64,000 nucleotides of DNA from Aneurinibacillus sp. REN35 (lineage in GTDB: Bacteria > Bacillota > Bacilli > Aneurinibacillales > Aneurinibacillaceae). The notes beneath the pieces are model-generated. The model saw nothing but the letters and a program-made list of their open reading frames with translations, was not told where the DNA came from and did not search any database. How positions within the stretch are numbered: position 1 is the first letter of the stretch; each line of letters opens with the position of its first letter. Shown here in pieces: positions 21,003 through 30,338 of the stretch. Made by a program: the position numbers and the translations under genes. The stretch covers positions 1-64,000 of the forward strand of contig NZ_JBFTXJ020000006.1 in NCBI RefSeq assembly GCF_041379945.2. Direction: 5' to 3'.

Positions 21003-21446
21003 GTGCGAGTCGTTGTTCAACGTTCAAAACAAGCCTCTGTTACAGTGTCTAGTCAAATAACCGGAAGCATTGATTCCGGTCTCGTATTATTGGTCGGAAT
21101 TACGCATGGAGATACGAAAGATGATGCGGAATATGTAGCTGAGAAAATTGCCAACCTGCGCATTTTTGAAGATGAGAGCGGCAAGATGAATCATTCGGTG
21201 GTTGACGTAGGAGGCTCCATCCTTTCTGTATCCCAGTTTACGTTGTATGGTGATACGCGTAAGGGCCGACGCCCGAGCTTTGTGGATGCGGCCCGGCCTG
21301 AGCAGGCAGAGCCGCTGTATGATTTCTTTAATGAGAAGCTGCGTGAGCGAGGGCTTACAGTTGCAACCGGTGTATTTGGTGCGATGATGGATGTGGCATT
21401 AGTCAACGATGGACCGGTCACATTGATTGTGGAGAGCAAAGCGTAG
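21003..21446 (+). CDS. dtd: D-aminoacyl-tRNA deacylase Dtd
   Basis: A 147-residue protein of the usual length. Motifs are [35 protein letters not shown] and [19 protein letters not shown] (the GxMxVxxxNDGPVT signature). It hydrolyses D-amino acids and glycine mischarged on tRNA. GTG start. The relA-dtd pairing is common in Firmicutes and indicates one transcript. Confidence 0.96.
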   Translation: MRVVVQRSKQASVTVSSQITGSIDSGLVLLVGITHGDTKDDAEYVAEKIANLRIFEDESGKMNHSVVDVGGSILSVSQFTLYGDTRKGRRPSFVDAARPEQAEPLYDFFNEKLRERGLTVATGVFGAMMDVALVNDGPVTLIVESKA

Positions 21447-21463
21447 CATGTATGCGTATCAAT

Positions 21464-21510
21464 AAAAAATCCCAGCGCTGCTGTATAGAATAGCGGAACT
21501 GGGATTTTTG
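21464..21510 (+). terminator. Terminator after dtd, between convergent genes
   Basis: AAAAATCCCAG (21465-21475) pairs with CTGGGATTTTT (21499-21509). It is an A- and T-flanked hairpin, so it can serve both dtd and the convergent methyltransferase gene. Confidence 0.85.
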
Positions 21511-21511
21511 T

Positions 21512-22063
21512 TTATTTCATTTTCTTGCAGTAATATACGAATGCTGGCAGCACATTCATTGGCACAAACTCCAGACTCACATTGTCAAAGCGATCAGAGA
21601 ACTGCTTTTTCATCTGTAATGAGAACTGGAAAGCTACAAATACGCCACCCGGCTTCAATGAGCGTTCCACTTCGTCCATAATAGTATCGCGCAGCTCCTG
21701 CGAGAAGTTTGTAAACGGTAACCCCGAAATAATATAATCGAATTGATTGATTTCATATTGCTGCATCGCCGATGTGATATTGCGGGCATCATGATAGTAA
21801 TACAGTTCCGGATATAGATGTTCAAGGCGACGGCGCATGCTCGAGTCTTGCTCGAAGACGACGACCTTGCAATCCGGGGTACGCAGTTGATCAATATATT
21901 TAGTGAATACGCCTGTTCCCGCGCCTAATTCCGCCACATGCTTAGCAGAACGCCAATCGATAGGCTTGACCATCGCTTTAGCGAGGAAACGGGAACTGGG
22001 AGTTACACTTCCGATATTTTTTGGCGAGCGAAAGAATTTCGTTAGAAACATCAGCTTTTCCAT
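21512..22063 (-). CDS. Class I SAM-dependent methyltransferase, PmtA-like
   Basis: A 183-residue protein. SAM-binding motif I is VAELGAGTGVFTKYI, followed by the acidic VVVFEQDSS and DYIISGLPFTNFS (motif IV-like). The N-terminus KFFRSPKNIGSVTPSSRFLAKAMV resembles phospholipid N-methyltransferases and KsgA-like proteins. The substrate is not decided by sequence. The ATG at 22063 is preceded by AGAAGGAG on the minus strand; the longer frame to 22132 has no ribosome site. It diverges from hemZ. Confidence 0.75.
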   Translation of the reverse strand: MEKLMFLTKFFRSPKNIGSVTPSSRFLAKAMVKPIDWRSAKHVAELGAGTGVFTKYIDQLRTPDCKVVVFEQDSSMRRRLEHLYPELYYYHDARNITSAMQQYEINQFDYIISGLPFTNFSQELRDTIMDEVERSLKPGGVFVAFQFSLQMKKQFSDRFDNVSLEFVPMNVLPAFVYYCKKMK

Positions 22064-22152
22064 CGACACTACTCCTTCTGAACGGCCTTGTCCTACGGGG
22101 CTTTTCTTTATATAGTAACAAAATCTGTGCAAGAGTGGAAATGGAATTGTGC

Positions 22153-22181
22153 TTGACCCGTCATCACCACTCGGCTACACT
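22153..22181 (+). promoter_or_regulatory. hemZ promoter
   Basis: TTGACC (22153-22158) and TACACT (22176-22181) with a 17-bp spacer, 34 bases before the hemZ start. Confidence 0.55.
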
Positions 22182-22215
22182 CGTAACGAAACATGCTAAA
22201 CAAAGGGGTTATCTC

Positions 22216-23721
22216 ATGATTATACAAGTGACGGACATGGGTGAGAAATTTCACCGATCCCTAGAACATATTATTCGTCTGTTTTTTGAAGAAATAAACG
22301 TTTATTTTGAACAGCGGACAGACGCCGATCTCGTCATTGAACTTAGCTTGGAAGGAGAGCGGGAGCTTCGCGCGTATGCGCGCTTGATAGAAACGCGAGG
22401 CGACCGCACATATGAAGCTACATATTGCAGAAGCGTTTCATGTGAGCAGACAGACAAGGAGTGGCGTAAGCAGGCCAAGCGGATCGTCAGCCATCCCCTG
22501 TTAGAAGTGCTCGAGAAGTATACGGGTATGGAGCAACCGTGGGGTATTCTTACAGGCATCCGCCCAACGAAGCTTCTGCATCGCAAAATGCAGCAGAAAA
22601 TTCCGATGGAGCAGGCACACCAAGAACTACGGGAAGAGTATATGATTCGCAGCGAGAAGGTGGAGTTGATGCAGCAAATTATCGACCGCCAGCTTGCCAT
22701 GGTACCTGATTTATATGATGTGCGCCATGAAGTAAGTCTGTACATCGGCATTCCTTTTTGTCCGACGAAATGTGCGTATTGTACATTCCCGGCGTATGCG
22801 ATTAATGGGAAGCAGGGTTCTGTTGACTCCTTCCTTGGTGGCCTTCATCATGAAATGCGAGAGATTGGTCGTTGGCTGAAGGAGAATCGTATCGGCATTA
22901 CGACCATTTATTTTGGCGGCGGCACACCTACGAGTATTACAGCCGAAGAAATGGATATGCTGTATGAAGAGATGTATACATCCTTCCCACATATGGATCG
23001 TGTGCGGGAGATTACAGTCGAAGCTGGACGTCCCGACACCATCACACCAGAGAAGCTGGCTGTGCTTACTAAGTGGAACATCGACCGGATCAGCATCAAT
23101 CCGCAATCCTATATAGAAGAGACACTAAAAGCGATCGGACGTCATCATACCGTCCAGGAGACAATTGATAAGTTCCATCTGGCGCGTGAGGCTGGTATGA
23201 ATAATATCAATATGGACTTAATCATAGGTCTGCCGGGAGAAGGGGTTGCAGAGTTTGATTACACGCTACGGGAAACAGAGAAGTTAATGCCTGAATCCGT
23301 AACGGTGCATACCTTATCCTTTAAGCGTGCATCAGAGATGACGCGCAACAAGGACAAATATCGTGTAGCTACTCGTCAGGAGATTGAAGAGATGATGAAA
23401 CGGGCGGAAGAATGGACGAAGGTGCAGGGATATGTACCGTATTATCTCTATCGTCAGAAGAATATTCTTGGCAACCTGGAGAACGTCGGATACGCTAAGC
23501 CGGGACAGGAAAGTCTCTACAACATTATGATTATGGAAGAGGTGCAGTCGATTATTGGGCTTGGCTGCGGTGCCGCAAGCAAGTGGGTCCATCCTGTTAC
23601 GGGCAACATCTCGCGCTTTGCTAATCCGAAAGAACCAAAAGCATATAATGATAACTATAAGCACTACACCCAAGCTAAAATTGATACGCTACAGGAGCTT
23701 TTCTCAGCACAGAAGCTATAG
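22216..23721 (+). CDS. hemZ: HemZ, radical SAM coproporphyrinogen III oxidase-like protein
   Basis: A 501-residue protein, the same length as B. subtilis HemZ. The radical SAM cluster motif is CPTKCAYCTFPAY, with GGGTPTSI and EAGRPDTI downstream, and the C-terminal HemN-type segment GYVPYYLYRQKNILGNLENVGYAK. The family is oxygen-independent coproporphyrinogen-related. ATG at 22216 follows AAAGGGG; a longer frame from 22021 overlaps the divergent gene and has no support. The hemZ-hisS-aspS order matches related genomes. Confidence 0.9.
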   Translation: MIIQVTDMGEKFHRSLEHIIRLFFEEINVYFEQRTDADLVIELSLEGERELRAYARLIETRGDRTYEATYCRSVSCEQTDKEWRKQAKRIVSHPLLEVLEKYTGMEQPWGILTGIRPTKLLHRKMQQKIPMEQAHQELREEYMIRSEKVELMQQIIDRQLAMVPDLYDVRHEVSLYIGIPFCPTKCAYCTFPAYAINGKQGSVDSFLGGLHHEMREIGRWLKENRIGITTIYFGGGTPTSITAEEMDMLYEEMYTSFPHMDRVREITVEAGRPDTITPEKLAVLTKWNIDRISINPQSYIEETLKAIGRHHTVQETIDKFHLAREAGMNNINMDLIIGLPGEGVAEFDYTLRETEKLMPESVTVHTLSFKRASEMTRNKDKYRVATRQEIEEMMKRAEEWTKVQGYVPYYLYRQKNILGNLENVGYAKPGQESLYNIMIMEEVQSIIGLGCGAASKWVHPVTGNISRFANPKEPKAYNDNYKHYTQAKIDTLQELFSAQKL

Positions 23722-23764
23722 GATGAGAAACTGAGCAGAGTTTTTGCACCTTTAATGTAATCTC

Positions 23765-23793
23765 TTGACATTCTTTGTCGAAACCAGTACTAT
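23765..23793 (+). promoter_or_regulatory. Promoter of the hisS-aspS T-box transcript
   Basis: TTGACA (23765-23770) and TACTAT (23788-23793) with a 17-bp spacer. Transcription would start near 23800, at the head of the T-box leader. Confidence 0.75.
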
Positions 23794-23799
23794 TAAAAA

Positions 23800-24062
23800 C
23801 AATTGCGACAAATGAAAAGCGATCTGATGAAGGGAACAAAGTAGTCAGGAAGTACTGCGTACAGAGAGGAATGCCACAGGCTGGAAGCATTCTCGACGGC
23901 TCTTGATGAAAGACAACCCGGAAGACCGGTGGAAACACACGGCGTATTCTCCACGTTACGGAGCTTATGAGTGGGATACTTATATCCAATTAGGGTGGTA
24001 CCACGGGAATTGCGAACCAATCTCTCGTCCCTGACAACTGTGTCAGTGGCGGGAGATTTTTT
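23800..24062 (+). promoter_or_regulatory. T-box leader of hisS-aspS, Asp (GAC) specifier
   Basis: The T-box core AGGGTGGTACCACGG is at 23993-24007. The terminator arms AATCTCTCG (24019-24027) and CGGGAGATT (24050-24058) with a T-run follow. The GAAGGGAACAAAGTAG element opens stem I near 23828. In the specifier loop, GAA-A-GAC-A reads GAC (Asp) at 23912-23914; the alaS leader in this window has the same arrangement (GAA-U-GCU-A). Uncharged tRNA-Asp is therefore the predicted inducer, although hisS is the first gene. The antiterminator bulge is UGGU. Confidence 0.9.
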
Positions 24063-24129
24063 AATTGTATAGACTCCCGCTTTGCGGATGGAGTTTTGAA
24101 ACTACTCTCACATATTAGGAGGCCCGAAC

Positions 24130-25401
24130 ATGATCCAAGTTCCACGAGGGACAGCTGATGTTCTGCCCGGCGAGATTGAGCTGTGGCAGTATATTGAGGA
24201 CAAGGCGCGCGATATCTGCCGCCGCTATAATTATTTAGAGATCCGCACACCGATTTTTGAACATACGGAGCTGTTTCATCGCGGTGTTGGTGAGACAACG
24301 GATATTGTAGAGAAGGAGATGTATACGTTCGAAGACCGTGGCGGCCGAAGCATTACACTGCGTCCTGAAGGCACAGCTTCTACTGTACGCTCCTATGTTG
24401 AAAACAAAATGTTCGGCTTGCCGCAGCAGCCGACGAAGCTGTATTATATCGGACCGATGTTCCGCTATGAACGTCCGCAGGCTGGCCGGATGCGCCAGTT
24501 TACGCAGTTTGGCATCGAAGCGATCGGCAGCAACAGCCCGACGATTGATGCGGAGACCATCGCACTTGCGATGCGTTTCTATGAAGAGTTGGGATTGACT
24601 AATCTACATGTTGAGTTGAACAGCTTGGGTGATGCAGAAAGCCGTCAGGCACATAGGGATGCGCTTGTGAATCACTTTAAGCCGCACATTCATGAGTTCT
24701 GCTCCGATTGCCAATCGCGCCTAGAACGCAATCCGCTGCGTATTCTGGACTGTAAGAAGGATGCAGATAAGGAATTAATGAAGACTGCCCCTGTGATTCT
24801 TGATTATCTGAATGAAGAGTCAAGCACATTTTTTACAAAAGTGAAGAAGCATCTGGATGATCTGGGTATTGCCTATGAAGTGAATCCTAACCTCGTGCGT
24901 GGACTTGATTATTATACGCATACGGCATTTGAAATTATGGAGCGCGGGATTGGCGCTGTCAGTACGATTTGTGGCGGCGGACGCTATAATGGTCTCGTAA
25001 AAGAAATGGGCGGCAATGACATGCCGGGGATCGGATTTGCGATGAGCATTGAGCGTGTACTGCTGGCTTTGAAGACACAAGGGATCAAGCTTCCGATTGC
25101 ACACGAACTGGATTGTTTTATTGTGGGTATGGGAGAAGACACGCAGGAGAGAGCGTTCCTGCTTCTTGATCAGCTCCGTCAGCAGGGGCTGGCGGCCGAT
25201 CTTGATTTTCTGGGACGGAAAATGAAGGCACAGCTGAAGGCGGCCGATCGCCTGCAGGCAAAGACAGTGGCTATTATCGGTGAGGATGAACTGGCGCGCG
25301 GCATAGCGATGTTGAAAGACATGGAGACTGGAGAGCAGCAGGAAGTAGCATTTGAACAAGTAGCACAGCACATTCAAACAATCATTCAAAAAGACAAGTA
25401 A
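24130..25401 (+). CDS. hisS: Histidyl-tRNA synthetase
   Basis: A 423-residue class II synthetase. It starts [15 protein letters not shown]. Motif 2 is [24 protein letters not shown], the histidine motifs are [14 protein letters not shown] and CGGGRYNGL, and motif 3 is [15 protein letters not shown]. The C-terminal anticodon domain covers about 325-423. It charges tRNA-His. AGGAGG precedes the ATG. Expression depends on the upstream T-box; aspS follows 17 bases after the stop. Confidence 0.97.
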   Translation: MIQVPRGTADVLPGEIELWQYIEDKARDICRRYNYLEIRTPIFEHTELFHRGVGETTDIVEKEMYTFEDRGGRSITLRPEGTASTVRSYVENKMFGLPQQPTKLYYIGPMFRYERPQAGRMRQFTQFGIEAIGSNSPTIDAETIALAMRFYEELGLTNLHVELNSLGDAESRQAHRDALVNHFKPHIHEFCSDCQSRLERNPLRILDCKKDADKELMKTAPVILDYLNEESSTFFTKVKKHLDDLGIAYEVNPNLVRGLDYYTHTAFEIMERGIGAVSTICGGGRYNGLVKEMGGNDMPGIGFAMSIERVLLALKTQGIKLPIAHELDCFIVGMGEDTQERAFLLLDQLRQQGLAADLDFLGRKMKAQLKAADRLQAKTVAIIGEDELARGIAMLKDMETGEQQEVAFEQVAQHIQTIIQKDK

Positions 25402-25418
25402 GGAAGGCAGGAGACGAG

Positions 25419-27206
25419 ATGGAATTCCAACAACGTAGTGTATTTTGCGGCACACTCCGCAAATTTGACGTCGGCAGCGAGGTGACATTAAACGGTTGGG
25501 TGCAGAAGCGCCGGGACTTAGGAGGTGTTATCTTCGTTGACCTGCGTGACCGTACAGGCCTTGTACAGGTTGTATTCAACCCGGAGATTAATGGAGAGGC
25601 ACATGCCATCGGCGATAAAGTGCGGACAGAATACGTAATCAGCGTCAAAGGAAAAGTAGTAGAGCGCGATGCGGAAACAATCAATCCAAATATGTTGACC
25701 GGTGAGATTGAAGTGCAGGTAAGTGAGATCGAGATCATTAACCAGGCCAAGACTCCGCCGTTCTTTATCGAAGATGACATTGATGTAGATGAGCAAGTGC
25801 GTTTGAAATACCGTTACTTAGACCTGCGCCGTCCTGAGATGTACCGTACAATGGAGTTGCGTCATAAGGTAACGAAGCTGTTCCGCGATTATTTAGATAC
25901 CCGCAGCTTCCTTGAGATTGAGACACCGATGCTTACAAAGAGCACACCGGAAGGCGCGCGTGATTATTTGGTGCCAAGCCGTGTAAACCCGGGTGAGTTC
26001 TTTGCGCTTCCGCAATCCCCGCAGATCTTCAAACAGCTGTTGATGGTTGCCGGATATGAGCGCTACTTCCAAATTGTACGCTGCTTCCGTGATGAAGACC
26101 TGCGTGCGGATCGTCAGCCTGAATTTACACAGGTCGATATTGAGACCTCCTTCTTAAACATGGAAGAGCTGCTTGCCATGATGGAAGAAATGATGGCAAA
26201 AGTATGCAAAGAAGTGCTGAATGTAGAGGTTGAGACACCGTTCCAACGCTTAACATATGCGGATGCAATGAACCGCTATGGCTCGGATAAACCAGACCTG
26301 CGCTTTGGCATGGAGCTTGTAGATATCGGTGATGTTGCTGAGAGCTGCGGCTTCCAGGTATTTAACAGCATCATGAAAAAAGGCGGCCAGGTAAAAGGCA
26401 TCAACGTAAAAGGCTGCGCGTATTATTCACGCAAAGATGTGGATGAACTGATGAAATTTGCGGGTCGTTACGGTGCAAAGGGTCTTGCGTGGATGGCATT
26501 TAAGGACGATGAAATTAAAGGTCCAATCGCTAAATTCTTTACGGAAGAAGAAATTGCAACCATTAAAGACCGCATGCAGGTACAAAATAACGACTTGTTG
26601 CTATTCGTAGCGGATAAGCCAAAAGTGGTAGCTGATTCGTTGGGTGCGCTGCGCTTGAAGTTCGGTAAGGAGCTTGGACTTATCGACGAAAGCAAATTTG
26701 CGTTCGCATGGGTAGTAGACTTCCCGCTGCTTGAGTGGGATGAGGATGCGAAGCGTTATGTAGCGCTGCATCATCCGTTTACCCGTCCGCGTCCGGAAGA
26801 TGTGCATCTGTTTGATACCGATCCGGGCCAAATCCGTGCTCAGGCGTACGATATGGTGCTGAACGGATTTGAAATCGGTGGCGGCAGCATGCGTATTTAT
26901 AAGCGTGATGTACAGGAGAAAATGTTTAAAGCACTTGGCTTCAGTCAGGAAGAAGCACAGGAAAAATTCGGTTTCCTGCTTGACGCATTCGAATACGGTA
27001 CGCCTCCGCATGGCGGTATTGCATTTGGCCTAGACCGCATTATTATGATTCTTGCCGGTCGCAGCAGCCTGCGCGATACGATCGCCTTCCCGAAAACAGC
27101 CAGCGCGCGTGATATTATGACGAATGCGCCAAGTCCGGTGGATACGAAACAATTAGAAGAGCTATCGATTCGTACAGTGGTGGCCAAGAAAGCGGACGAG
27201 AAATAA
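25419..27206 (+). CDS. aspS: Aspartyl-tRNA synthetase
   Basis: A 595-residue bacterial-type class II enzyme. The N-terminal OB anticodon domain includes [26 protein letters not shown]. Catalytic landmarks are [36 protein letters not shown] (motif 2) and [15 protein letters not shown] (motif 3). The bacterial GAD insertion domain lies about 285-420. It may be discriminating or nondiscriminating; no gatCAB is visible here to judge. It is the second gene of the T-box operon and the one whose tRNA matches the specifier. Confidence 0.97.
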   Translation: MEFQQRSVFCGTLRKFDVGSEVTLNGWVQKRRDLGGVIFVDLRDRTGLVQVVFNPEINGEAHAIGDKVRTEYVISVKGKVVERDAETINPNMLTGEIEVQVSEIEIINQAKTPPFFIEDDIDVDEQVRLKYRYLDLRRPEMYRTMELRHKVTKLFRDYLDTRSFLEIETPMLTKSTPEGARDYLVPSRVNPGEFFALPQSPQIFKQLLMVAGYERYFQIVRCFRDEDLRADRQPEFTQVDIETSFLNMEELLAMMEEMMAKVCKEVLNVEVETPFQRLTYADAMNRYGSDKPDLRFGMELVDIGDVAESCGFQVFNSIMKKGGQVKGINVKGCAYYSRKDVDELMKFAGRYGAKGLAWMAFKDDEIKGPIAKFFTEEEIATIKDRMQVQNNDLLLFVADKPKVVADSLGALRLKFGKELGLIDESKFAFAWVVDFPLLEWDEDAKRYVALHHPFTRPRPEDVHLFDTDPGQIRAQAYDMVLNGFEIGGGSMRIYKRDVQEKMFKALGFSQEEAQEKFGFLLDAFEYGTPPHGGIAFGLDRIIMILAGRSSLRDTIAFPKTASARDIMTNAPSPVDTKQLEELSIRTVVAKKADEK

Positions 27207-27249
27207 GTAACTTGGTAATTATTAGTAAAATTTGGGTCGAATGTACCTC

Positions 27250-27278
27250 TTGAAATCGTTTTCAAAATTGTGTACTAT
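27250..27278 (+). promoter_or_regulatory. 6S RNA promoter
   Basis: TTGAAA (27250-27255) and TACTAT (27273-27278), 17-bp spacer, immediately before the predicted 6S RNA 5' end near 27285. Confidence 0.7.
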
Positions 27279-27284
27279 AAAACC

Positions 27285-27485
27285 ACGGTAAGTTTAAGAG
27301 CCCTGCGATGTACGTGAGAGACCGTTTGTTTTGTACCAACACTAACAAAACGGGAATTCGAGTCTCGCCGCGGCGCAGAAGCCGCCCTACCTAGAGCGGA
27401 CCTGCAAAGTGTCGAGTAGAACTCCCACCTGCGCGAGCAGGTTCAAAACACTGGCATCACGGCATCCTCGGGGTTCTTACTCTTT
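27285..27485 (+). ncRNA. ssrS: 6S RNA (6S-1/BsrA type)
   Basis: The ends form the long closing stem: TAAGAGCCCTGCGATG (27295-27310) pairs with CATCCTCGGGGTTCTTA (27463-27479) through a near-continuous helix with G-T pairs. The interior forms a long imperfect hairpin containing ACCTGC/GCAGGT. Size (about 200 nt), shape and position (between aspS and tcdA) agree with B. subtilis 6S-1. 6S RNA mimics an open promoter and binds sigma-A RNA polymerase. The exact ends are estimates. With its promoter and a terminator at 27506 it occupies most of the 444-base gap between aspS and tcdA. Confidence 0.8.
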
Positions 27486-27505
27486 CTTATTATGCAGAAG
27501 ACATA

Positions 27506-27539
27506 AAGCCCACAGAACATTGTTTCTGTGGGCTTTTTT
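27506..27539 (+). terminator. Terminator downstream of 6S RNA
   Basis: AAGCCCACAGAA near 27506-27517 pairs with TTCTGTGGGCTT, followed by T residues. It ends the 6S primary transcript, read-through from aspS, or both. Confidence 0.85.
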
Positions 27540-27650
27540 GGTGTGTACTGTGTAAAACAAGGACGCTCTTAGCTATTCTTGCTTTTTTCTGCGACTTCAT
27601 AGAAAATTAATTGTTATGAAGGAAAATTTTAAAACGAAAAGGAGATTTCT

Positions 27651-28418
27651 ATGCTTCACCAATTCTCACGTACGGAACTTGCGGTGGGCCGCGAGGGAAT
27701 CGAACTGTTTAAGAACAGTACAGTCGCTGTGCTTGGCGTAGGCGGTGTCGGCTCATTCACTGTTGAATCACTGGCGCGGACAGGCGTCGGTAAACTCATA
27801 CTGATTGATAAAGATGATGTGGATATTACGAATTGCAACCGTCAGCTGCCAGCTACGCTTGATACGGTCGGGCAGCAGAAGGTAGAAATTATGAAGCAGC
27901 GGATTGCAACCATCAATCCAGAGTGTGAAGTTGTCACGCTTAAGATGTTTTACAATGAAGAAACGTATGAACAGCTCTTTGAGCATAAGCTGGATTACGT
28001 GGCGGATGCGATGGATACGATTTCGGCAAAGCTCCATCTTATTCTGCAATGCCGTGAGCGGGGAATTCCTTTGATCAGCAGCATGGGTGCGGCTAATAAG
28101 CTCGATCCGACCCGTTTTCAAGTAGCGGATTTGTTCGATACATCATATGACCCGATCGCTAAAGTATTGCGCCGCGAATTGCGCAAGCAGGGCATTAAAA
28201 AAGGCATTAAAGTAGTGTATTCCACAGAAGCCCCTATCCTGGCGCGTGAAGAAGTGCTGCAGGAAGTTGTTCAGAATCCAGATTCACCGATTCGCAAAGC
28301 CACGCGTCCTCCGGCTAGCGTAGCATTTGTACCGTCGGTTGCTGGACTGATTATGACAAGCGTGATCGTGCGTGATATGCTGGATAAAGCGGGCATTGAA
28401 GTGGTGCGCGACGAATAA
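27651..28418 (+). CDS. tcdA: tRNA threonylcarbamoyladenosine dehydratase TcdA
   Basis: A 255-residue E1-like/ThiF-type protein. The nucleotide motif is VLGVGGVGSFTVESLARTGVG (about residues 27-47), then LIDKDDVDITNCNRQ and DAMDTISAK. TcdA cyclises t6A to ct6A on tRNAs reading ANN codons, in an ATP-dependent step. It follows aspS and 6S RNA as in B. subtilis (yrvM). AAAAGGAG is suitably placed before the ATG. Confidence 0.92.
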   Translation: MLHQFSRTELAVGREGIELFKNSTVAVLGVGGVGSFTVESLARTGVGKLILIDKDDVDITNCNRQLPATLDTVGQQKVEIMKQRIATINPECEVVTLKMFYNEETYEQLFEHKLDYVADAMDTISAKLHLILQCRERGIPLISSMGAANKLDPTRFQVADLFDTSYDPIAKVLRRELRKQGIKKGIKVVYSTEAPILAREEVLQEVVQNPDSPIRKATRPPASVAFVPSVAGLIMTSVIVRDMLDKAGIEVVRDE

Positions 28419-28432
28419 AAACAGTGCAAAAG

Positions 28433-28469
28433 AAAGTAAGGATACCGCATTAGTCGGTGTCCTTTACTT
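28433..28469 (+). terminator. Hairpin after tcdA
   Basis: AAAGTAAGGATACCG (28433-28447) pairs with CGGTGTCCTTTACTT (28455-28469), one bulge and one G-T pair. The downstream T content is modest, so termination may be partial. Confidence 0.55.
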
Positions 28470-28491
28470 ATGCTTATTCTTTTACTATAAT
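28463..28491 (+). promoter_or_regulatory. Possible rarA promoter
   Basis: TTTACT (28463-28468) and TATAAT (28486-28491), 17-bp spacer. The -35 overlaps the tcdA hairpin. Confidence 0.4.
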
Positions 28492-28537
28492 TTAGTAGGA
28501 TTTAGGAACTTGTACGGAAATAAGGAGGGGACGATAG

Positions 28538-29869
28538 ATGGATTTGTTCTCCTACACACATGAAGAAGAAAAAGAGCGCGGGCAGAGTAAGCACCAGCCG
28601 TTGGCTGATCGGATGCGTCCGCGCACGCTCGATGAATTTGCTGGTCAGAAGCATATTCTTGGTCAAGGGAAGTTATTGCGCCGCGCGATTGAAGCGGATC
28701 GTATTTCTTCCTTACTATTCTACGGCCCACCGGGTACAGGAAAGACGACGCTTGCTAGGATCATTGCTCGTACGACGAAAACGCATTTTACCGACATCAA
28801 TGCGGTGACAGCAGGAGTAGCTGATATAAGACGGGTAGTAGAAGAGGCGAAAGGCCGCCGTGATATGCATGATCAGGGAACAACGCTGTTCGTAGATGAG
28901 ATTCACCGCTTTAATAAGTCACAGCAGGACGCATTGCTTCCTTATGTAGAAGATGGAACGATACGTCTGATTGGTGCCACGACTGAGAACCCATTCTTTG
29001 AAGTGAATGCGGCTCTTCTCTCTCGCTCTCAATTGTTCCAACTGCAGGCGTTAAGCGAGGAAGATCTGGTTGAAGTGGTGAATCGTGTACTGCAGGATAA
29101 GGAGCGGGGCTATGGTGAGCTTCCCATCGTTTTAGATGAGGAGGCAAGAAGCCACCTTATTCATTATGCGGAAGGGGACAGCCGCCGTCTGCTGAATGCA
29201 TTGGAGCTTGCGGTTGCCACAACGCCGAGAAATAAAAAGGGTGAAGTGCATATTACGCTTGAGATAGCGGTCGACTCCATTCAGCGGCGAGCCGTTCGGT
29301 ACGATAAAACAGGAGACAACCATTACGATACGGCTTCTGCCTATATTAAGTCGATCCGCGGGTCAGACCCGGATGCCGCGCTGTATTGGCTGGCGCGTAT
29401 GATTGATGCTGGCGAAGATCCGCGCTTCATTGCCCGTCGTCTTATTATTTCCGCCTCCGAAGACATAGGAAACGGAGATCCACGTGCGCTGCAAGTAGCC
29501 GTGTCCGCTTTTCAAGCATTGGAGCTTGTCGGGATGCCGGAAGGACGCATTCCACTGGCACACGCTACCACCTATCTTGCTTCCGCGCCAAAGAGTAATG
29601 CGGCATATGTCGGTATAAATGAAGCGCTGCGCTATGTCCGGCAAAAAGGGCATGGATCTGTGCCTATGCATCTGCGTGATCAGAGCTATAAGGGAGCGGA
29701 AAAACTTGGACATGGTGAGGGATACCTCTATCCGCATAATTATCCGAATTCGTATGTGGAACAGGTGTATTTGCCAGAAGGTGTGAAGACTACCTTCTAT
29801 GCTCCAAAAGAAATTGGGTACGAACGACATATGAAGGATTATTTGCAGACGATACGGAAAGAAAAGTAA
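28538..29869 (+). CDS. rarA: Replication-associated recombination protein RarA (MgsA)
   Basis: A 443-residue AAA+ protein. The N-terminus carries PLADRMRPRTLDEFAGQKHILG. Walker A is GPPGTGKTT (about 63-71), Walker B is LFVDEIHRFNKSQQD, and sensor 1 is GATTENP. The C-terminal tetramerisation domain contains GSDPDAALYWLARMIDAGEDPRFIARRLI. RarA acts at stalled forks. AAGGAGG precedes the ATG. It is followed 18 bases later by cymR. Confidence 0.95.
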   Translation: MDLFSYTHEEEKERGQSKHQPLADRMRPRTLDEFAGQKHILGQGKLLRRAIEADRISSLLFYGPPGTGKTTLARIIARTTKTHFTDINAVTAGVADIRRVVEEAKGRRDMHDQGTTLFVDEIHRFNKSQQDALLPYVEDGTIRLIGATTENPFFEVNAALLSRSQLFQLQALSEEDLVEVVNRVLQDKERGYGELPIVLDEEARSHLIHYAEGDSRRLLNALELAVATTPRNKKGEVHITLEIAVDSIQRRAVRYDKTGDNHYDTASAYIKSIRGSDPDAALYWLARMIDAGEDPRFIARRLIISASEDIGNGDPRALQVAVSAFQALELVGMPEGRIPLAHATTYLASAPKSNAAYVGINEALRYVRQKGHGSVPMHLRDQSYKGAEKLGHGEGYLYPHNYPNSYVEQVYLPEGVKTTFYAPKEIGYERHMKDYLQTIRKEK

Positions 29870-29887
29870 AAAGGTGAGGGGATCTAT

Positions 29888-30307
29888 GTGAAAATATCAA
29901 CCAAAGGCCGCTACGGTCTGACGATTATGATGGAGCTGGCGAATCGGTACGGCGAGGGCCAGATGTCGCTTAAAGCGATTGCACAGAAGCATGATTTATC
30001 GGAACATTATCTAGAGCAGCTTGTAGCACCATTGCGTAATGCAGGACTCGTAAAAAGCATTCGCGGCGCATACGGCGGTTATATTTTGGCTCGTTTGCCT
30101 GAAGAGATTACAGCGGGTGATGTAATTCGCGTATTAGAAGGTCCGATCAGTCCGGTGGAGTTTGAAGAGGAAGAAGATCCTGCGAAGCGGGATTTGTGGA
30201 TGCGTATTCGTGACAGCATTAGCGAAGTATTGGATTCGACTACATTACAGGATTTAATCTCGTATAAGGATGAAGGAAAACCTGATTCGTATATGTTTTA
30301 CATTTAA
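29888..30307 (+). CDS. cymR: CymR, Rrf2-family repressor of cysteine metabolism
   Basis: A 139-residue winged-helix regulator. MKISTKGRYGLTIMMELA, LSEHYLEQLVAPLRNAGLVKSIRGAYGGY and ITAGDVIRVLEGPISPVE match CymR closely. It lacks the three cysteines that bind Fe-S in IscR, as expected for CymR. In B. subtilis CymR acts with CysK to repress cysteine-synthesis genes. GTG start at 29888 after GAGGGG. It precedes the cysteine desulfurase gene, probably in one operon. Confidence 0.92.
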   Translation: MKISTKGRYGLTIMMELANRYGEGQMSLKAIAQKHDLSEHYLEQLVAPLRNAGLVKSIRGAYGGYILARLPEEITAGDVIRVLEGPISPVEFEEEEDPAKRDLWMRIRDSISEVLDSTTLQDLISYKDEGKPDSYMFYI

Positions 30308-30338
30308 CACTTTATGAACGGCAAGGAGCAGAAAGATC

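Noticed and set aside
22021-22215. HemZ N-terminal extension
   Set aside because: It overlaps the divergent methyltransferase start and a good promoter at 22153; the family start is at 22216.
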